Below, piece after piece: positions 53,428-62,810 of a stretch of 64,000 nucleotides of DNA. Every line of letters starts with the position of its first letter. Positions within the stretch are counted from its first letter, which is position 1. A program made the translations under genes and the position numbers. The stretch is from NCBI GenBank assembly GCA_019637435.1, contig JAHBVO010000001.1:1550001-1614000 (forward strand). Reading direction: 5' to 3'. This DNA is from Candidatus Obscuribacterales bacterium (lineage in GTDB: Bacteria; Cyanobacteriota; Vampirovibrionia; Obscuribacterales; Obscuribacteraceae). The notes under the pieces are model-generated. The model was not told where the DNA came from, did no database searches, and was given only the letters and a program-made list of their open reading frames with translations.

Positions 53428-55845
53428 TTACTTAGTTGAAACAGGAATTCGACTGTCTTGTGCTTCTTCTCTGGCGATTAACAAGATCGTTTTGATAACG
53501 GTATCCTCGTTCAGAGAAATGCTGTCTATCTTTTGTTTCACGAGAAATCGCGTGAACTCCGGATAGTCACTTGGTGCTTGACCGCAGATACCAATTTTGC
53601 GTCCCCGCTTTTGTGCGCCGGCAATTGCTATTTCAATCGCTCTCGTCACGGCAGGATTTCGTTCATCAAACAGCTCGGCCAGACCTTCATTGTCTCGATC
53701 TACTCCCAGAACCAATTGAGTCAGATCGTTTGAACCGATTGAAAAGCCGTCAAATATCTCCGCAAATTCGTCGATTGCCAAGACATTTGATGGTAATTCG
53801 CACATCACGTAGATTTCCAAACCATTAGCGCCTTGCTCCAAACCGTTTTTTGAAAGTTCGCGAATGACCTTTTTGCCCTCGGTAACTGTGCGGCAGAATG
53901 GAACCATCAGTTTCACATTGGTCAGACCCATTTGCTCGCGCACCTGTTTCAGAGCTTTGCATTCCAGGGCGAACCCGTCTTTATAGTCGGGACTGTAGTA
54001 ACGAGATGCGCCCCTGAAGCCAATCATTGGGTTGTCTTCGCTATTTTCAAACTGTCGACCGCCGAGTAGATTGGCGTACTCGTTGGTTTTGAAATCAGAG
54101 AGTCGCACTATCACCGGTCTCGGATAAAACGCAGCAGCGATGGTTGAAATCCCCTCTGCGAGCTTCTGAACGAAATAATCTGTTTTGGAAGGATAATGTT
54201 TTGTCAGCTCGACGATTTGTTCGCGAGCGTGTTCGTCGGTGAGTTTGTCGAAGCGCGTAAGCGCCAGTGGATGAACCTTCACTTCATTCGCAATTATAAA
54301 TTCTTCCCGAGCTAAGCCGACTCCAGCCACTGGCAGTTTCGCCAGATTGAAAGCTTGGTCCGGATTGCCCACGTTGACCATGACCTGTGTTGCGGTCGAC
54401 GGGATATTTTCTAAATCCAAAATTTGTTTTTGAAAAGAAAGCTTGCCATCATATACGATACCGGTATCGCCTTCTGCGCAGCTGACGGTAATCGCTTGAC
54501 CCTGTTTTAAAACGTCGGTGGCGCGCTGGGTTCCTACGACGCAAGGCACACCGATTTCACGGCTGACGATGGCCGCGTGGCAAGTTCTTCCGCCTCGATT
54601 GGTGACAATCGCCGCTGCCCGTTTCATAATCGGTTCCCAATCCGGGTCAGTCATGTCGGCGACTAAGACATCTCCGTCCTTGAAGTCGACGAGCTCATGC
54701 ATTGAGTGGATCACGCGAACGCAGCCAGCGCCGATCTTCTCTCCAATTGATCTACCGGATAGAATGGCTTTGCCTTTATTTTCCAGTCTGTAAGACTCAA
54801 TTGTTCGTCTGTTTGAACTGGAGTATACGGTTTCGGGACGGGCTTGAACTATATAAAGTTTGCCATCGTCACCGTCTTTCGCCCACTCGATATCCATCGC
54901 TGTCGAACGACCGAGTCTTTCTGAATAATACTTTTCGATCTGAACCGCCCATTCTGACAGTTTCAGAACGTCTTCGTCGCTGATACTAAACCGCTCCTGA
55001 CGCTCGGGAGCGACATCTATGTTTTTCGTGGTGCGAGATCCGTGTCCGGAGTAAATCATTTGCAGTCTTTTGGTACCGACTTTTCGACGCAAAATCGGTT
55101 TAAAACCCTGTTCAAGTGTGGGTTTAAAAACTATGAATTCATCAGGATCGACGCGGCCGGCGACAACATTTTCACCAAGACCGTAAGCCGATGTGATGAG
55201 AACGACGTCGCGAAAACCACTTTCAGTATCGAGTGTGAATATGACGCCAGCTGCGCCACGGTCTGACCTGACCATCTTCTGCACTGCGATTGCCAGCTTG
55301 ACGGACATGTGGTCGAAACCTTTGTCTAATCTGTATGAGATCGCTCTCTCTGTGAATAAGGATGCGAAGCAGTTTAAACATGCATTTAGAAGTTCAGCTT
55401 CGCCGCGTATGTTGAGAAAACTCTCTTGCTGACCGGCAAAGGAGGCATCCGGCAAGTCTTCTGCGGTCGCGCTCGAACGCACCGCGACGTCTGGAGTTTC
55501 GCCGTACTCTTTCGAAAGTTGTTGATACGCTGCCAATATATCTTTGGCAAGCGCATCAGGAATTCCCGCTCCCTTAATAAGCGACCTCGCTTCTAAGGCT
55601 TTCTTATTGAGATCGTCAATATCGTTTTTGTTTACCGAACCGAGCAGCTTGACGAGCTTCTGGCGGATACCGCCCTCGTCCAGCAGCAGCGAATACGCAT
55701 CTGCGGTTATGCAAAAACCATTTGGAACGGAAATTCCCGATGATGCCATTTCCCGAGTCATCTCGCCAAGGGAGGCGCTTTTCCCGCCCACGAGCGGAAT
55801 GTCGTCTATTGACACCTCATTGAACCAGCGAATAAATTTCGACAT
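53428..55845 (-). CDS. ppsA: Phosphoenolpyruvate synthase
   Basis: An 805-residue enzyme that makes PEP from pyruvate and ATP. The N-terminal ATP-grasp part has FNEVSIDDIPLVGGKSASLGEM and VAVRSSATAEDLPDASFAGQQESFLN. The swivelling phospho-His H423 is in TNRGGRTCHAAIVSREIGVPCVVG. The C-terminal barrel has GFRGASRYY, MVPFCRTVTEG and the ending IGICGQAPSDYPEFTRFLV with the catalytic Cys. AGGGAGAG precedes the ATG. It follows hcp by 30 bp, so the two form an operon. Works opposite to pyruvate kinase, supporting gluconeogenic use of fermentation carbon. Confidence 0.95.
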   Translation of the reverse strand: MSKFIRWFNEVSIDDIPLVGGKSASLGEMTREMASSGISVPNGFCITADAYSLLLDEGGIRQKLVKLLGSVNKNDIDDLNKKALEARSLIKGAGIPDALAKDILAAYQQLSKEYGETPDVAVRSSATAEDLPDASFAGQQESFLNIRGEAELLNACLNCFASLFTERAISYRLDKGFDHMSVKLAIAVQKMVRSDRGAAGVIFTLDTESGFRDVVLITSAYGLGENVVAGRVDPDEFIVFKPTLEQGFKPILRRKVGTKRLQMIYSGHGSRTTKNIDVAPERQERFSISDEDVLKLSEWAVQIEKYYSERLGRSTAMDIEWAKDGDDGKLYIVQARPETVYSSSNRRTIESYRLENKGKAILSGRSIGEKIGAGCVRVIHSMHELVDFKDGDVLVADMTDPDWEPIMKRAAAIVTNRGGRTCHAAIVSREIGVPCVVGTQRATDVLKQGQAITVSCAEGDTGIVYDGKLSFQKQILDLENIPSTATQVMVNVGNPDQAFNLAKLPVAGVGLAREEFIIANEVKVHPLALTRFDKLTDEHAREQIVELTKHYPSKTDYFVQKLAEGISTIAAAFYPRPVIVRLSDFKTNEYANLLGGRQFENSEDNPMIGFRGASRYYSPDYKDGFALECKALKQVREQMGLTNVKLMVPFCRTVTEGKKVIRELSKNGLEQGANGLEIYVMCELPSNVLAIDEFAEIFDGFSIGSNDLTQLVLGVDRDNEGLAELFDERNPAVTRAIEIAIAGAQKRGRKIGICGQAPSDYPEFTRFLVKQKIDSISLNEDTVIKTILLIAREEAQDSRIPVSTK

Positions 55846-55875
55846 TTTTTCTCTCCCTTGGTTATCTTCTTCGGG

Positions 55876-57528
55876 CTATTTCGCGAGAATAGCCGCCAGA
55901 TCTTTTGATGGTTCAGTCACGAGCTTCAGTTGATAAGCCTCCGACAGAGTCTTCAACATGGTTGGTGTGACGAACGCTGGAGCATTCGGACCGATGCGAA
56001 TGTCTTTTATTCCTAAGTGAAGCAGTGAGAGTAATACCGCCACGGCTTTCTGCTCGAACCAAGAAATGATGAGCGACAGCGGGAGGTCGTTTACCGAACA
56101 ACCAAATGCGTTTGCAAGGGCGGAGGCGATAACTACTGCAGAGTGTGCATCGTTACACTGACCCAGATCAAGCAAGCGAGGAATTCCACCGATGTCGCCA
56201 AATTCGATATCGTTGAAGCGATATTTACCGCAGCCCAGGGTCAAAATGACGCAGTCTTCGGGGACTTGCTCTGCAACTTCGGTAAAATAATTTCGTGCGA
56301 ATTCGGCTCCGTCACAGCCGCCAATTAAGAAGAAGTGTTTGATTTTTCCTTCCTTCACCGCTTCAATGACTTTATCGGCGACGCTCAACACTGCATGGTG
56401 TCCGAATCCGACCGTGATACTTTTCTCTGGCTGATCGTCAGGGAAGCCCGGCAATTCGAGCGCTTGTTCGATCACTTTAGAGAAGTCGTACGCTGCTACT
56501 TTGGGTATGCCTTCCCACCCAACAACGTCTATGGTGTACAGCCTGTTTTTGTAAGATTCGGCAGGTGGTTTCAAACAATTAGTCGTCATGACTATAGGAC
56601 CCGGGAATAGCTCGAATTCTCTCACCTGATTTTGCCAGGCTGTTCCGTAGTTTCCTCGAAGATGCGGGAACCGTTTGAGAACCGGGTATCCATGCGCCGG
56701 AAGCATTTCTCCGTGAGTGTAAACGTCAATGCCTTTATCTTCTGTTTGACGCAATAGCTCAAGCAAGCTTCTCATATCGTGTCCTGAAACGAGGATGCAT
56801 TTACCCTTCTTATGGGTTGTGAGAGCCTGCGTCGGTACTGGAGAGCCGAGTGTCTCCGTATGAGCCTGGTCCAGTAATTCCATGACCCGCAAATTCATTG
56901 CACCTGTTTTCAAGCAAAGATCCAATAAGCGCGATTCATCAGGTTCTTGCTCCGCTAGACAGGCGAGAGACTCGTGCACAAAAGCGAAGACTTGTTCGTC
57001 AACATAGCCGAGCATTGCGGCGTGATGCGCATAAGCCGCCATACCCTTGATTCCGTAAATTGCCATTTCACGCAGACCAGTGAGGTCTGGTCCCTGATCC
57101 CTGATGCTGCCAAGGATTGAAATTGTATTGGCGAAATCGAGCAATTCCTGTTTTGTCTTAGGCAAAACCCAGACAGCGGGACCTGAGAATTCGCGAGGAT
57201 TGACTCCTCTGGCTTTACAGGCACAAAGATACATTTCATGTGCGCGGTCGCGTAACTGACCGAGGTATTCAATGTATCTGACGTGCTCATCCTTGTCGAA
57301 GTTGACGTTGGTAAGCGTCATGAAGAGAGCAGCCAGTGTGGTCTCGTTAATACGTTCATCGGTGGTTCCCAGAAGCCTGGCTTCATGAGCGTAGACGGAA
57401 ATTCCTTTGACAAGATAGATGATGACGTCTTGCAGATTCGCCGTTTCCGCTGTTTTTCCACAAACACCGATGCTGGTGCACGCTACACACTGTGCCGTTT
57501 GCTCACACTGGAAACAGAACATACTCAT
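55876..57528 (-). CDS. hcp: Hybrid cluster protein (hydroxylamine/NO reductase type)
   Basis: A 550-residue iron-sulfur-oxygen protein. The N-terminal Cys motif C5-x2-C8-x8-C17-x5-C23 (FCFQCEQTAQCVACTSIGVCGK) is that of class I Hcp with a [4Fe-4S] cluster. Hybrid-cluster ligands appear in HGEMLPAHGYPVLK, GCDGAEF, LTLGCGKYRFND and LLDLGQCNDAHSA. It removes NO or hydroxylamine in anaerobic nitrosative stress. The cytosolic partner reductase Hcr is not adjacent. GAGG precedes the ATG, and an operator-like element lies 58 bp upstream. Confidence 0.94.
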   Translation of the reverse strand: MSMFCFQCEQTAQCVACTSIGVCGKTAETANLQDVIIYLVKGISVYAHEARLLGTTDERINETTLAALFMTLTNVNFDKDEHVRYIEYLGQLRDRAHEMYLCACKARGVNPREFSGPAVWVLPKTKQELLDFANTISILGSIRDQGPDLTGLREMAIYGIKGMAAYAHHAAMLGYVDEQVFAFVHESLACLAEQEPDESRLLDLCLKTGAMNLRVMELLDQAHTETLGSPVPTQALTTHKKGKCILVSGHDMRSLLELLRQTEDKGIDVYTHGEMLPAHGYPVLKRFPHLRGNYGTAWQNQVREFELFPGPIVMTTNCLKPPAESYKNRLYTIDVVGWEGIPKVAAYDFSKVIEQALELPGFPDDQPEKSITVGFGHHAVLSVADKVIEAVKEGKIKHFFLIGGCDGAEFARNYFTEVAEQVPEDCVILTLGCGKYRFNDIEFGDIGGIPRLLDLGQCNDAHSAVVIASALANAFGCSVNDLPLSLIISWFEQKAVAVLLSLLHLGIKDIRIGPNAPAFVTPTMLKTLSEAYQLKLVTEPSKDLAAILAK

Positions 57529-57585
57529 TTATATAACCTCGCAAAAACTCATTTTGTAATCGTCGCAAATCAGCGGTTCCGCCGG

Positions 57586-57605
57586 AATTAGTCGAAAGGA
57601 TGATT
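57586..57605. promoter_or_regulatory. Candidate operator upstream of hcp-ppsA
   Basis: AATTAGTC-GAAA-GGATGATT: right arm perfect, left arm 5/8. It lies 58 bp before the hcp ATG, in the usual spacing range. Confidence 0.45.
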
Positions 57606-57621
57606 CTTCGCCTGAATTCGC

Positions 57622-58542
57622 TTACGCGATTAGATAAAGACCGCTTTTTCTCAGCCTTTTGGATTTTGTTACTTCGGTCGTGCACTGTGTATGCATCGCA
57701 ACTCCTTCAGAAACGCTGCCAAGCACAAGTTTCTCGAAATTTTGTTTGCCATGTGAACCGAGCATAATCAGGTCTGCCGGCCACTCAGCGGCATACTCAA
57801 GAATCCGCTCCTTCGGATCTCCTAATAACACCTGACCGTTTGCAACCTTTTGCTCGTACTTCGCATTGATTACGTCTGCCACTGAGTTTATCCATTCTTG
57901 ATGTTTTCGAACGACTTCGTTGAAGCTGTCCACGATGTTCTCAACGGCTAGCGTGTCGTCATCCAAAAACAAACCGGGCCCCAGGTTTGGCACAACGTGA
58001 ATACAAGTGAATCTGGTGTTTTCAGCCCATGGAAAAGAAAGCACATGGTCCAGTAGATGTTTCGAGTGTTCGGACTCTTCAAGTGCTATAAGAACGTTGT
58101 TGCGCGTTGAGTCAGGAGTCGGTTGCGGCGTGGCGCGTACGATTCGCACCGCGCACGGTGCATGAAGAAGTAGACCACGGGATACGCTGCCTAAAAAGAA
58201 CCGTTTAATCCCGCTGCGTCCGTGAGATCCTACTACGAGCAGGTCCGCAAGCCAGTTTCTGCATAGTTTCAAAATTGCATCTACGGCGAAACCGTCGAGA
58301 ATGTCCGCTGTGACCTCCGCGTCCGGATGTGCAGCGGACAATTCCGTCACAGCTTCCTGAACCAGTTCATTCGCTTTTCGATACTCTCGAAGTTGTACGT
58401 CAGGTAAAGCGGTGAATGGGTGCCACAGGTCGACAGCCGTCGCTACCTTGATCTCGGTGCCCACTGGGCAGACCATAGATTTCAGTCCTCTAAGGGCTTC
58501 CCGCGAACAGGCAGAGCCATCGGTCGCAAATACAATTCTCAT
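57622..58542 (-). CDS. Tandem-domain universal stress protein
   Basis: About 306 residues. GAGG lies six bases before the ATG at 58542, and the protein then begins MRIVFATDGSACSREALRGL, so the longer frame to 58659 is rejected. Two full UspA domains are visible: the first ends LLVVGSHGRSGIKRFFLGSVSRGLLLHAPCAVRIV, the second LIMLGSHGKQNFEKLVLGSVSEGVAMHTQCTTEV. Both nucleotide-binding motifs are intact. It lies between the hydrogenase operon and hcp, reading the same way. An operator-like site is 112 bp upstream. Confidence 0.93.
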   Translation of the reverse strand: MRIVFATDGSACSREALRGLKSMVCPVGTEIKVATAVDLWHPFTALPDVQLREYRKANELVQEAVTELSAAHPDAEVTADILDGFAVDAILKLCRNWLADLLVVGSHGRSGIKRFFLGSVSRGLLLHAPCAVRIVRATPQPTPDSTRNNVLIALEESEHSKHLLDHVLSFPWAENTRFTCIHVVPNLGPGLFLDDDTLAVENIVDSFNEVVRKHQEWINSVADVINAKYEQKVANGQVLLGDPKERILEYAAEWPADLIMLGSHGKQNFEKLVLGSVSEGVAMHTQCTTEVTKSKRLRKSGLYLIA

Positions 58543-58653
58543 AAAGGCCTCTTTTCTAAATCCAGTGAGTTTCTGTTCGTGCATCGTCCATTCGATTTCT
58601 TTCCTGGGCGAACGCACACCTGGATATAGCATCGCAAGGCATGGAGATGAGCG

Positions 58654-58673
58654 CATCATCCCAGCGGCTTATT
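58654..58673. promoter_or_regulatory. Candidate operator upstream of the tandem stress protein gene
   Basis: CATCATCC-CAGC-GGCTTATT: left arm 7/8, right arm 6/8. It ends 112 bp before the ATG at 58542, just after the hydrogenase large-subunit stop. Confidence 0.4.
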
Positions 58674-58687
58674 CATGAGTGTTCTCA

Positions 58688-60028
58688 TCAGGTGATCCGC
58701 AGGGAAACCATGTGAGTCGCGCATGTATTGCATGGATCGTATGCGCGAACAAGAGTTTCCAGATTTGCACGAAGATTCGTTGCAGATTCATCTGTCTCTG
58801 ACGGTAGTAATTGCGAAACCACTTCTTGAATATCACGTTCTATTCTGTACGTGTTTTGTGCTGAGGGAGTAACCATATCAGCTTTCGATACTTTACCCTT
58901 ATTGTCGATCTCGTAGTAATGGTAAAGTGTTCCCCTTGGGCACTCGACGGTTCCACAGCCACTACCGGCAGTGGCGTCAAGTTTTACGCGTGTATGTTGG
59001 CGGGCGTCAAAAGTGTTCCACACATCCGCGGTTCTCTCCAGTTCAGCCACGATACTGACTGCACGGTGAAATGCTTCCACAATTTCAATCGCCTGCGCCA
59101 AGTTATTCCAGATCGTGTTGTTATCGCCTAATGACATGGCACTGGAGCCGTAGATACTCTTAGCTTCACCAGTGAGGAGGCTTCCAAAGAGCGCCAACCT
59201 TGCCATCGATCCAACCATTATCGGTTGACCGTTAACAGATGATCGTTTCGCGTGGCTATGCGACACCGCTTCTTCCTTGAGATAGCTTTTGTAGTCGTTG
59301 ACGTCACATTCGAAACCGCTGGTCGCGCGGATTTTTGTACCGAAATAACCGTAGTGATCACCCTCTGGTATTAGAGCGAAAAAAATCGGTTCACTAGTTC
59401 TCCTTACACGGGGCGGAAACCGCATTAAGACTTCGCAGGTCCGAATTGTCAATTGCAGGTTCTCTTGAAGGAGTGATTTGATCTGCAGAAGACTTTCAAG
59501 TTTTGGGAAACTTGAAAAACCGCCGACATGCAAGTTTACGGGATGGAATGGGCGTCCGCCGATAGTTGTTTGAATTAACGCACCGATGTTCCGCAAGGAA
59601 GTCCACGCTTTAAATTCTTCCGTATGTTCCGAAGCAAATTTATGTACGTTATCGAAACCAAGGAAATCAGGCAATGCAAGTGCATAGATGTGCGTAGCGT
59701 TCGACTCAATGATCATACCGAGGTGCATCAGCTCTCTAAGGAGAGAAACAGTTGCATTCGGCGTAAAGCCTGCAATTCGCTCTACCGCTCTGATGGCGGC
59801 TATAACGTGTCCGGTGGAGCAAATTGCACAGACCCTGGAAGTTATGTGCGGAATCTCGTCTTGATGATGCCCCACAATCAGACGTTCGAAAAACCTGGTT
59901 CCTTCAAATACATCAAGTTTTACTTGAGTGACTTTGTCGCCTTCAATTTCGACATGCACCGCTGAGTGTCCTTCCACTCGGCATATCTCTGAAATCTCGA
60001 TCTTCTTCCTGGATTCTTCGTCTGCCAT
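58688..60028 (-). CDS. [NiFe]-hydrogenase large subunit, group 3b type
   Basis: A 446-residue catalytic subunit. The N-terminal nickel motif is RVCAICSTGH and the C-terminal one DPCNTCATH, followed by a short tail of seven residues (MVSLRIT) that the maturation protease would remove. EICRVEGHSAVHVEIEG at the start is typical. Gene order with small, FAD and Fe-S subunits upstream fits cytosolic NADP(H)-linked group 3b enzymes (sulfhydrogenase type). It is the last gene of the hypB-led operon. Group assignment is from organisation and motifs. Confidence 0.93.
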   Translation of the reverse strand: MADEESRKKIEISEICRVEGHSAVHVEIEGDKVTQVKLDVFEGTRFFERLIVGHHQDEIPHITSRVCAICSTGHVIAAIRAVERIAGFTPNATVSLLRELMHLGMIIESNATHIYALALPDFLGFDNVHKFASEHTEEFKAWTSLRNIGALIQTTIGGRPFHPVNLHVGGFSSFPKLESLLQIKSLLQENLQLTIRTCEVLMRFPPRVRRTSEPIFFALIPEGDHYGYFGTKIRATSGFECDVNDYKSYLKEEAVSHSHAKRSSVNGQPIMVGSMARLALFGSLLTGEAKSIYGSSAMSLGDNNTIWNNLAQAIEIVEAFHRAVSIVAELERTADVWNTFDARQHTRVKLDATAGSGCGTVECPRGTLYHYYEIDNKGKVSKADMVTPSAQNTYRIERDIQEVVSQLLPSETDESATNLRANLETLVRAYDPCNTCATHMVSLRIT

Positions 60029-60034
60029 CGTTCC

Positions 60035-60844
60035 CTAGCTCTTTGCCGTAAGGTTCTTTTTTACTCTCTCAAACAGTTCGTCCGGCGCTCCGAATGCGAA
60101 CAAACGCGACATCACTTCTTGCATATCGTAGCCTTTCTCTTCCAAAATCGTCGCCATCGCCTCCATCTGCGGTTGCTCGCACGGTCCCCAGCACCCGTAG
60201 CAAGCTGCACCGTATGTGGGGCAGAGGGCACCGCAACCGCCGGCGGTGACCGGACCAAGACACGGAAGATTTTGCTCTATGAGAACGCATGCGTTTTCCC
60301 TCAGCTTGCATTCGAGGCATACAGGTTTGCTTGTAATGTACGGTAGATGATCTCTCAGCAAGCTAGCGGTCACAGCAAGCAGTTGAGTGGCATTGATCGG
60401 ACACCCGGACAGTTTCACATCAACTCTAACATGGTCCTGTAGTGGCGTTGCCGGCAGGCATTCAATCGGTGAATCTTCGCCATAAGTTTCGTGCAGCAAT
60501 GAAACTGTACTCTGGTTCCGGCATCCTCCTTTTTGAACACACCCCCAAACCGCGCAGTTGCCGACGGCGACAAGCCAGCGCGCTTGCGCTCTGATTTTCA
60601 GAAGGCGCTCCAGATCGTGGGGTTGACTAACGCTTCCTTCTACAAAAGCAATATCCACGGGGCGATCTTCTTCATTTGAACTCTGCGCAAATGGGAAGCT
60701 CGCAACACGAACGTATGGAATTAGTTGCTCAAGGTTTTCCAATATGACAAGTAATTCGCCTGCGCAACCGGTTAAACCGTGAACGGCAATCGATGGAATG
60801 GTCTGGGATCTTTCCTGCCCTTTGCTCATGTTTGAACTTAGCAT
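60035..60844 (-). CDS. [NiFe]-hydrogenase small subunit, group 3b type
   Basis: A 269-residue iron-sulfur subunit. The proximal cluster region reads VHGLTGCAGELL where relatives usually have C-x2-C, so the second ligand position is Glu. Later ligands are in AVGNCAVWGC. A ferredoxin-like part has CLECKLRENACVLIEQNLPCLGPVTAGGCGALCPTYGAACYGCWGPCEQPQ. A GGAAG sequence precedes the ATG, which overlaps the stop of the FAD-subunit gene by seven bases. It passes electrons between the NiFe site and the diaphorase module. Confidence 0.93.
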   Translation of the reverse strand: MLSSNMSKGQERSQTIPSIAVHGLTGCAGELLVILENLEQLIPYVRVASFPFAQSSNEEDRPVDIAFVEGSVSQPHDLERLLKIRAQARWLVAVGNCAVWGCVQKGGCRNQSTVSLLHETYGEDSPIECLPATPLQDHVRVDVKLSGCPINATQLLAVTASLLRDHLPYITSKPVCLECKLRENACVLIEQNLPCLGPVTAGGCGALCPTYGAACYGCWGPCEQPQMEAMATILEEKGYDMQEVMSRLFAFGAPDELFERVKKNLTAKS

Positions 60845-61689
60845 TCAATAACTTCCGGTAAGAAACGAAGAGAGTCCATGCGAAACACTGGACCGTCTCG
60901 ACAAGTAAACGTGCCGCCGACAAAGCAATGTCCGCATTTACCAACTGCACACTTCATGTGCCGCTCGATAGAAAGCCAGATTTGCGAAGGGGAGAGACCT
61001 TTCTGTTTAAGTTCCTCTACCACATATTTGTACATCACCGGCGGCCCGCAGATTGCCGCAACAAAACCAGGGTCAATTTCAGCTTGTTTGATCATGTCCG
61101 TGACGCGTCCGAGTTGCCATGACACAGTTGGGAGGTCGGGACCGATTACCTCTTCCGCTGCGATGTAAACTCTCATGTCTGAACGGCGCAGCAGAAGCTT
61201 AAGCTCTTGCCGGAAAAGCAATTGCTGAGAATGGCGCATTCCATAAATCAATACAATCTTTCCAAAATCTTCTCTGCGGTCGAGAAGGTATTGCCAGAGT
61301 GAGCGAATTGGCGCAATTCCTAAACCACCTGCTATTAGCACTATATCTTTGCCCAGGTAGTCATCGATCGGAAAGCCGATTCCGTAGGGACCCCTCAACC
61401 CGACCCAGTCTCCCTCCGTTAAATTGAAAAGAGCGCCTGTAACCCTGCCGGCCTTGCGAACGCACAGTTCTAGGGTTCCGTCTGTTCTACCGGAACAAAC
61501 TGAGATTGGCGATTCACCTACACCCGGAAGCCATAGCTGGACAAACTGTCCCGGCATACATGAGGAAAACTCCTCAGGTTTATCCAGTAAGAACTCGAAC
61601 AGATAGTTGTCCTGAGACATAGGGGTGATCGAGCGTAATTTCGCTTGATTAGGAAGAAACGGAGATTGGCACGGTGTGTGATTATGCAT
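60838..61689 (-). CDS. Hydrogenase FAD/NAD(P)-binding subunit (gamma)
   Basis: About 283 residues from the ATG at 61689 with GGTGAT upstream; the longer frame to 61728 is less likely. An N-terminal FAD-binding barrel has FVQLWLPGVGESPISVCSG and RGPYGIGFPIDDYLGKDIVLIAGGLGIAPIRSLWQYLL, which includes the nucleotide motif. AAICGPPVMYKYVVEEL precedes the C-terminal [2Fe-2S] motif HMKCAVGKCGHCFVGGTFTCRDGPVF. It resembles the dihydroorotate dehydrogenase electron-transfer subunit/sulfhydrogenase gamma and couples the enzyme to NAD(P). Confidence 0.93.
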   Translation of the reverse strand: MHNHTPCQSPFLPNQAKLRSITPMSQDNYLFEFLLDKPEEFSSCMPGQFVQLWLPGVGESPISVCSGRTDGTLELCVRKAGRVTGALFNLTEGDWVGLRGPYGIGFPIDDYLGKDIVLIAGGLGIAPIRSLWQYLLDRREDFGKIVLIYGMRHSQQLLFRQELKLLLRRSDMRVYIAAEEVIGPDLPTVSWQLGRVTDMIKQAEIDPGFVAAICGPPVMYKYVVEELKQKGLSPSQIWLSIERHMKCAVGKCGHCFVGGTFTCRDGPVFRMDSLRFLPEVIEC

Positions 61690-62803
61690 GTTGATCACCA
61701 TCTGCGGTATCGCACTGGCAGTCACCACAGCTAGTACCGCAGCCTCCGGCTTGAGTCTTTTTCTTATCAGTTACCAATATTGACGGTTTCCCTTGTAAGC
61801 GTAAGACTACATTCACAATATCGTCGATTCCTGCAGGACAAGATTCCGTGCACCTTCCGCATCCGACGCAGGTCGGCAGTCCATGAGGGTCCTCGAATCC
61901 ATGGAGCTTGTGGCGATACCAGAATTTCAACCTGTCGACCGGTCCCGGCCGAAAGTTGGTATCACCGGCTACTTTAGCAAAACCCACAAACTGACAGCTG
62001 TCCCATTCTCGAACACGTTCTCCTCTATTTGCGTGAAGGCTTGCGACATCAACCATATCGAAGCAATAGCAAGTTGGACAAACGGGAGTGCAATTACCAC
62101 AACTCAAGCAGCGATTTCCTAAGTCATCCCATACCTGACTGTTCCATTCCATATCCATGATTGCCGGCAAATTTTCGGACTCGAAGTGCGAACTAAAGGC
62201 TTTATCGCGCGTTGTCCAAAAGTCTTTGAACGTTTGATCTTCTTGCGCTTCGGGGCGGGAGAAAAAGTCAGGCATCGATTCGATCAGGTTTAAACCATTC
62301 GCTGAATGTATTTGTACGAAATACTTGTCCCCGATATCGGTTAAAAAAAGATCGTAGTCTGACGTCGGGGAATCGGTGCCCATGGATTTGCAGAAGCAGT
62401 GTTTGTCGGGCATGCACGAAAGACCCACCAACATGGTAGCCTGGCGTCTGGCAATGTAATGCGGGTCTGGTGGTGATGCGGTATAGACTTTGTCCATTAT
62501 CCCCAGACCTGCCAGATCGCAAGGATGAACTCCGAAGATGACTTGCTGTTGTGTCTCCGGTTTTACCTCGTGTATGCCGTTTTCATCATATGAGAGAATC
62601 GGCTCATGCTGCTGGAAGAAGAACTTCTTCGGTGGCAGAATTGTTCTTAGCGCTTCAAAAGCAATCTGAGAGGGTGATTCGATCGATTTAAACGAGAACG
62701 ATTTTTCTGATACACGAACGGGCGCGAAAACCTTTCCAAAGCTTTTTAACAAACAAAAGAATTGTTCAAATTGATCTTTTTTGAAGGTAGCGGTCCGTTC
62801 CAT
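61682..62803 (-). CDS. Hydrogenase 4Fe-4S subunit (beta)
   Basis: A 373-residue protein. A family-specific N-terminal region (to about residue 220) is followed by two 4Fe-4S ferredoxin motifs: CLSCGNCTPVCPTCYCFDMVD and CVGCGRCTESCPAGID. The tail is Cys-rich (GGCGTSCGDCQCDTADGD). Second in the operon, seven bases after hypB. It transfers electrons within the group 3b complex, possibly to ferredoxin or polysulfide as proposed for sulfhydrogenases. Confidence 0.92.
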   Translation of the reverse strand: MERTATFKKDQFEQFFCLLKSFGKVFAPVRVSEKSFSFKSIESPSQIAFEALRTILPPKKFFFQQHEPILSYDENGIHEVKPETQQQVIFGVHPCDLAGLGIMDKVYTASPPDPHYIARRQATMLVGLSCMPDKHCFCKSMGTDSPTSDYDLFLTDIGDKYFVQIHSANGLNLIESMPDFFSRPEAQEDQTFKDFWTTRDKAFSSHFESENLPAIMDMEWNSQVWDDLGNRCLSCGNCTPVCPTCYCFDMVDVASLHANRGERVREWDSCQFVGFAKVAGDTNFRPGPVDRLKFWYRHKLHGFEDPHGLPTCVGCGRCTESCPAGIDDIVNVVLRLQGKPSILVTDKKKTQAGGCGTSCGDCQCDTADGDQHA

Positions 62804-62810
62804 CTTAACC

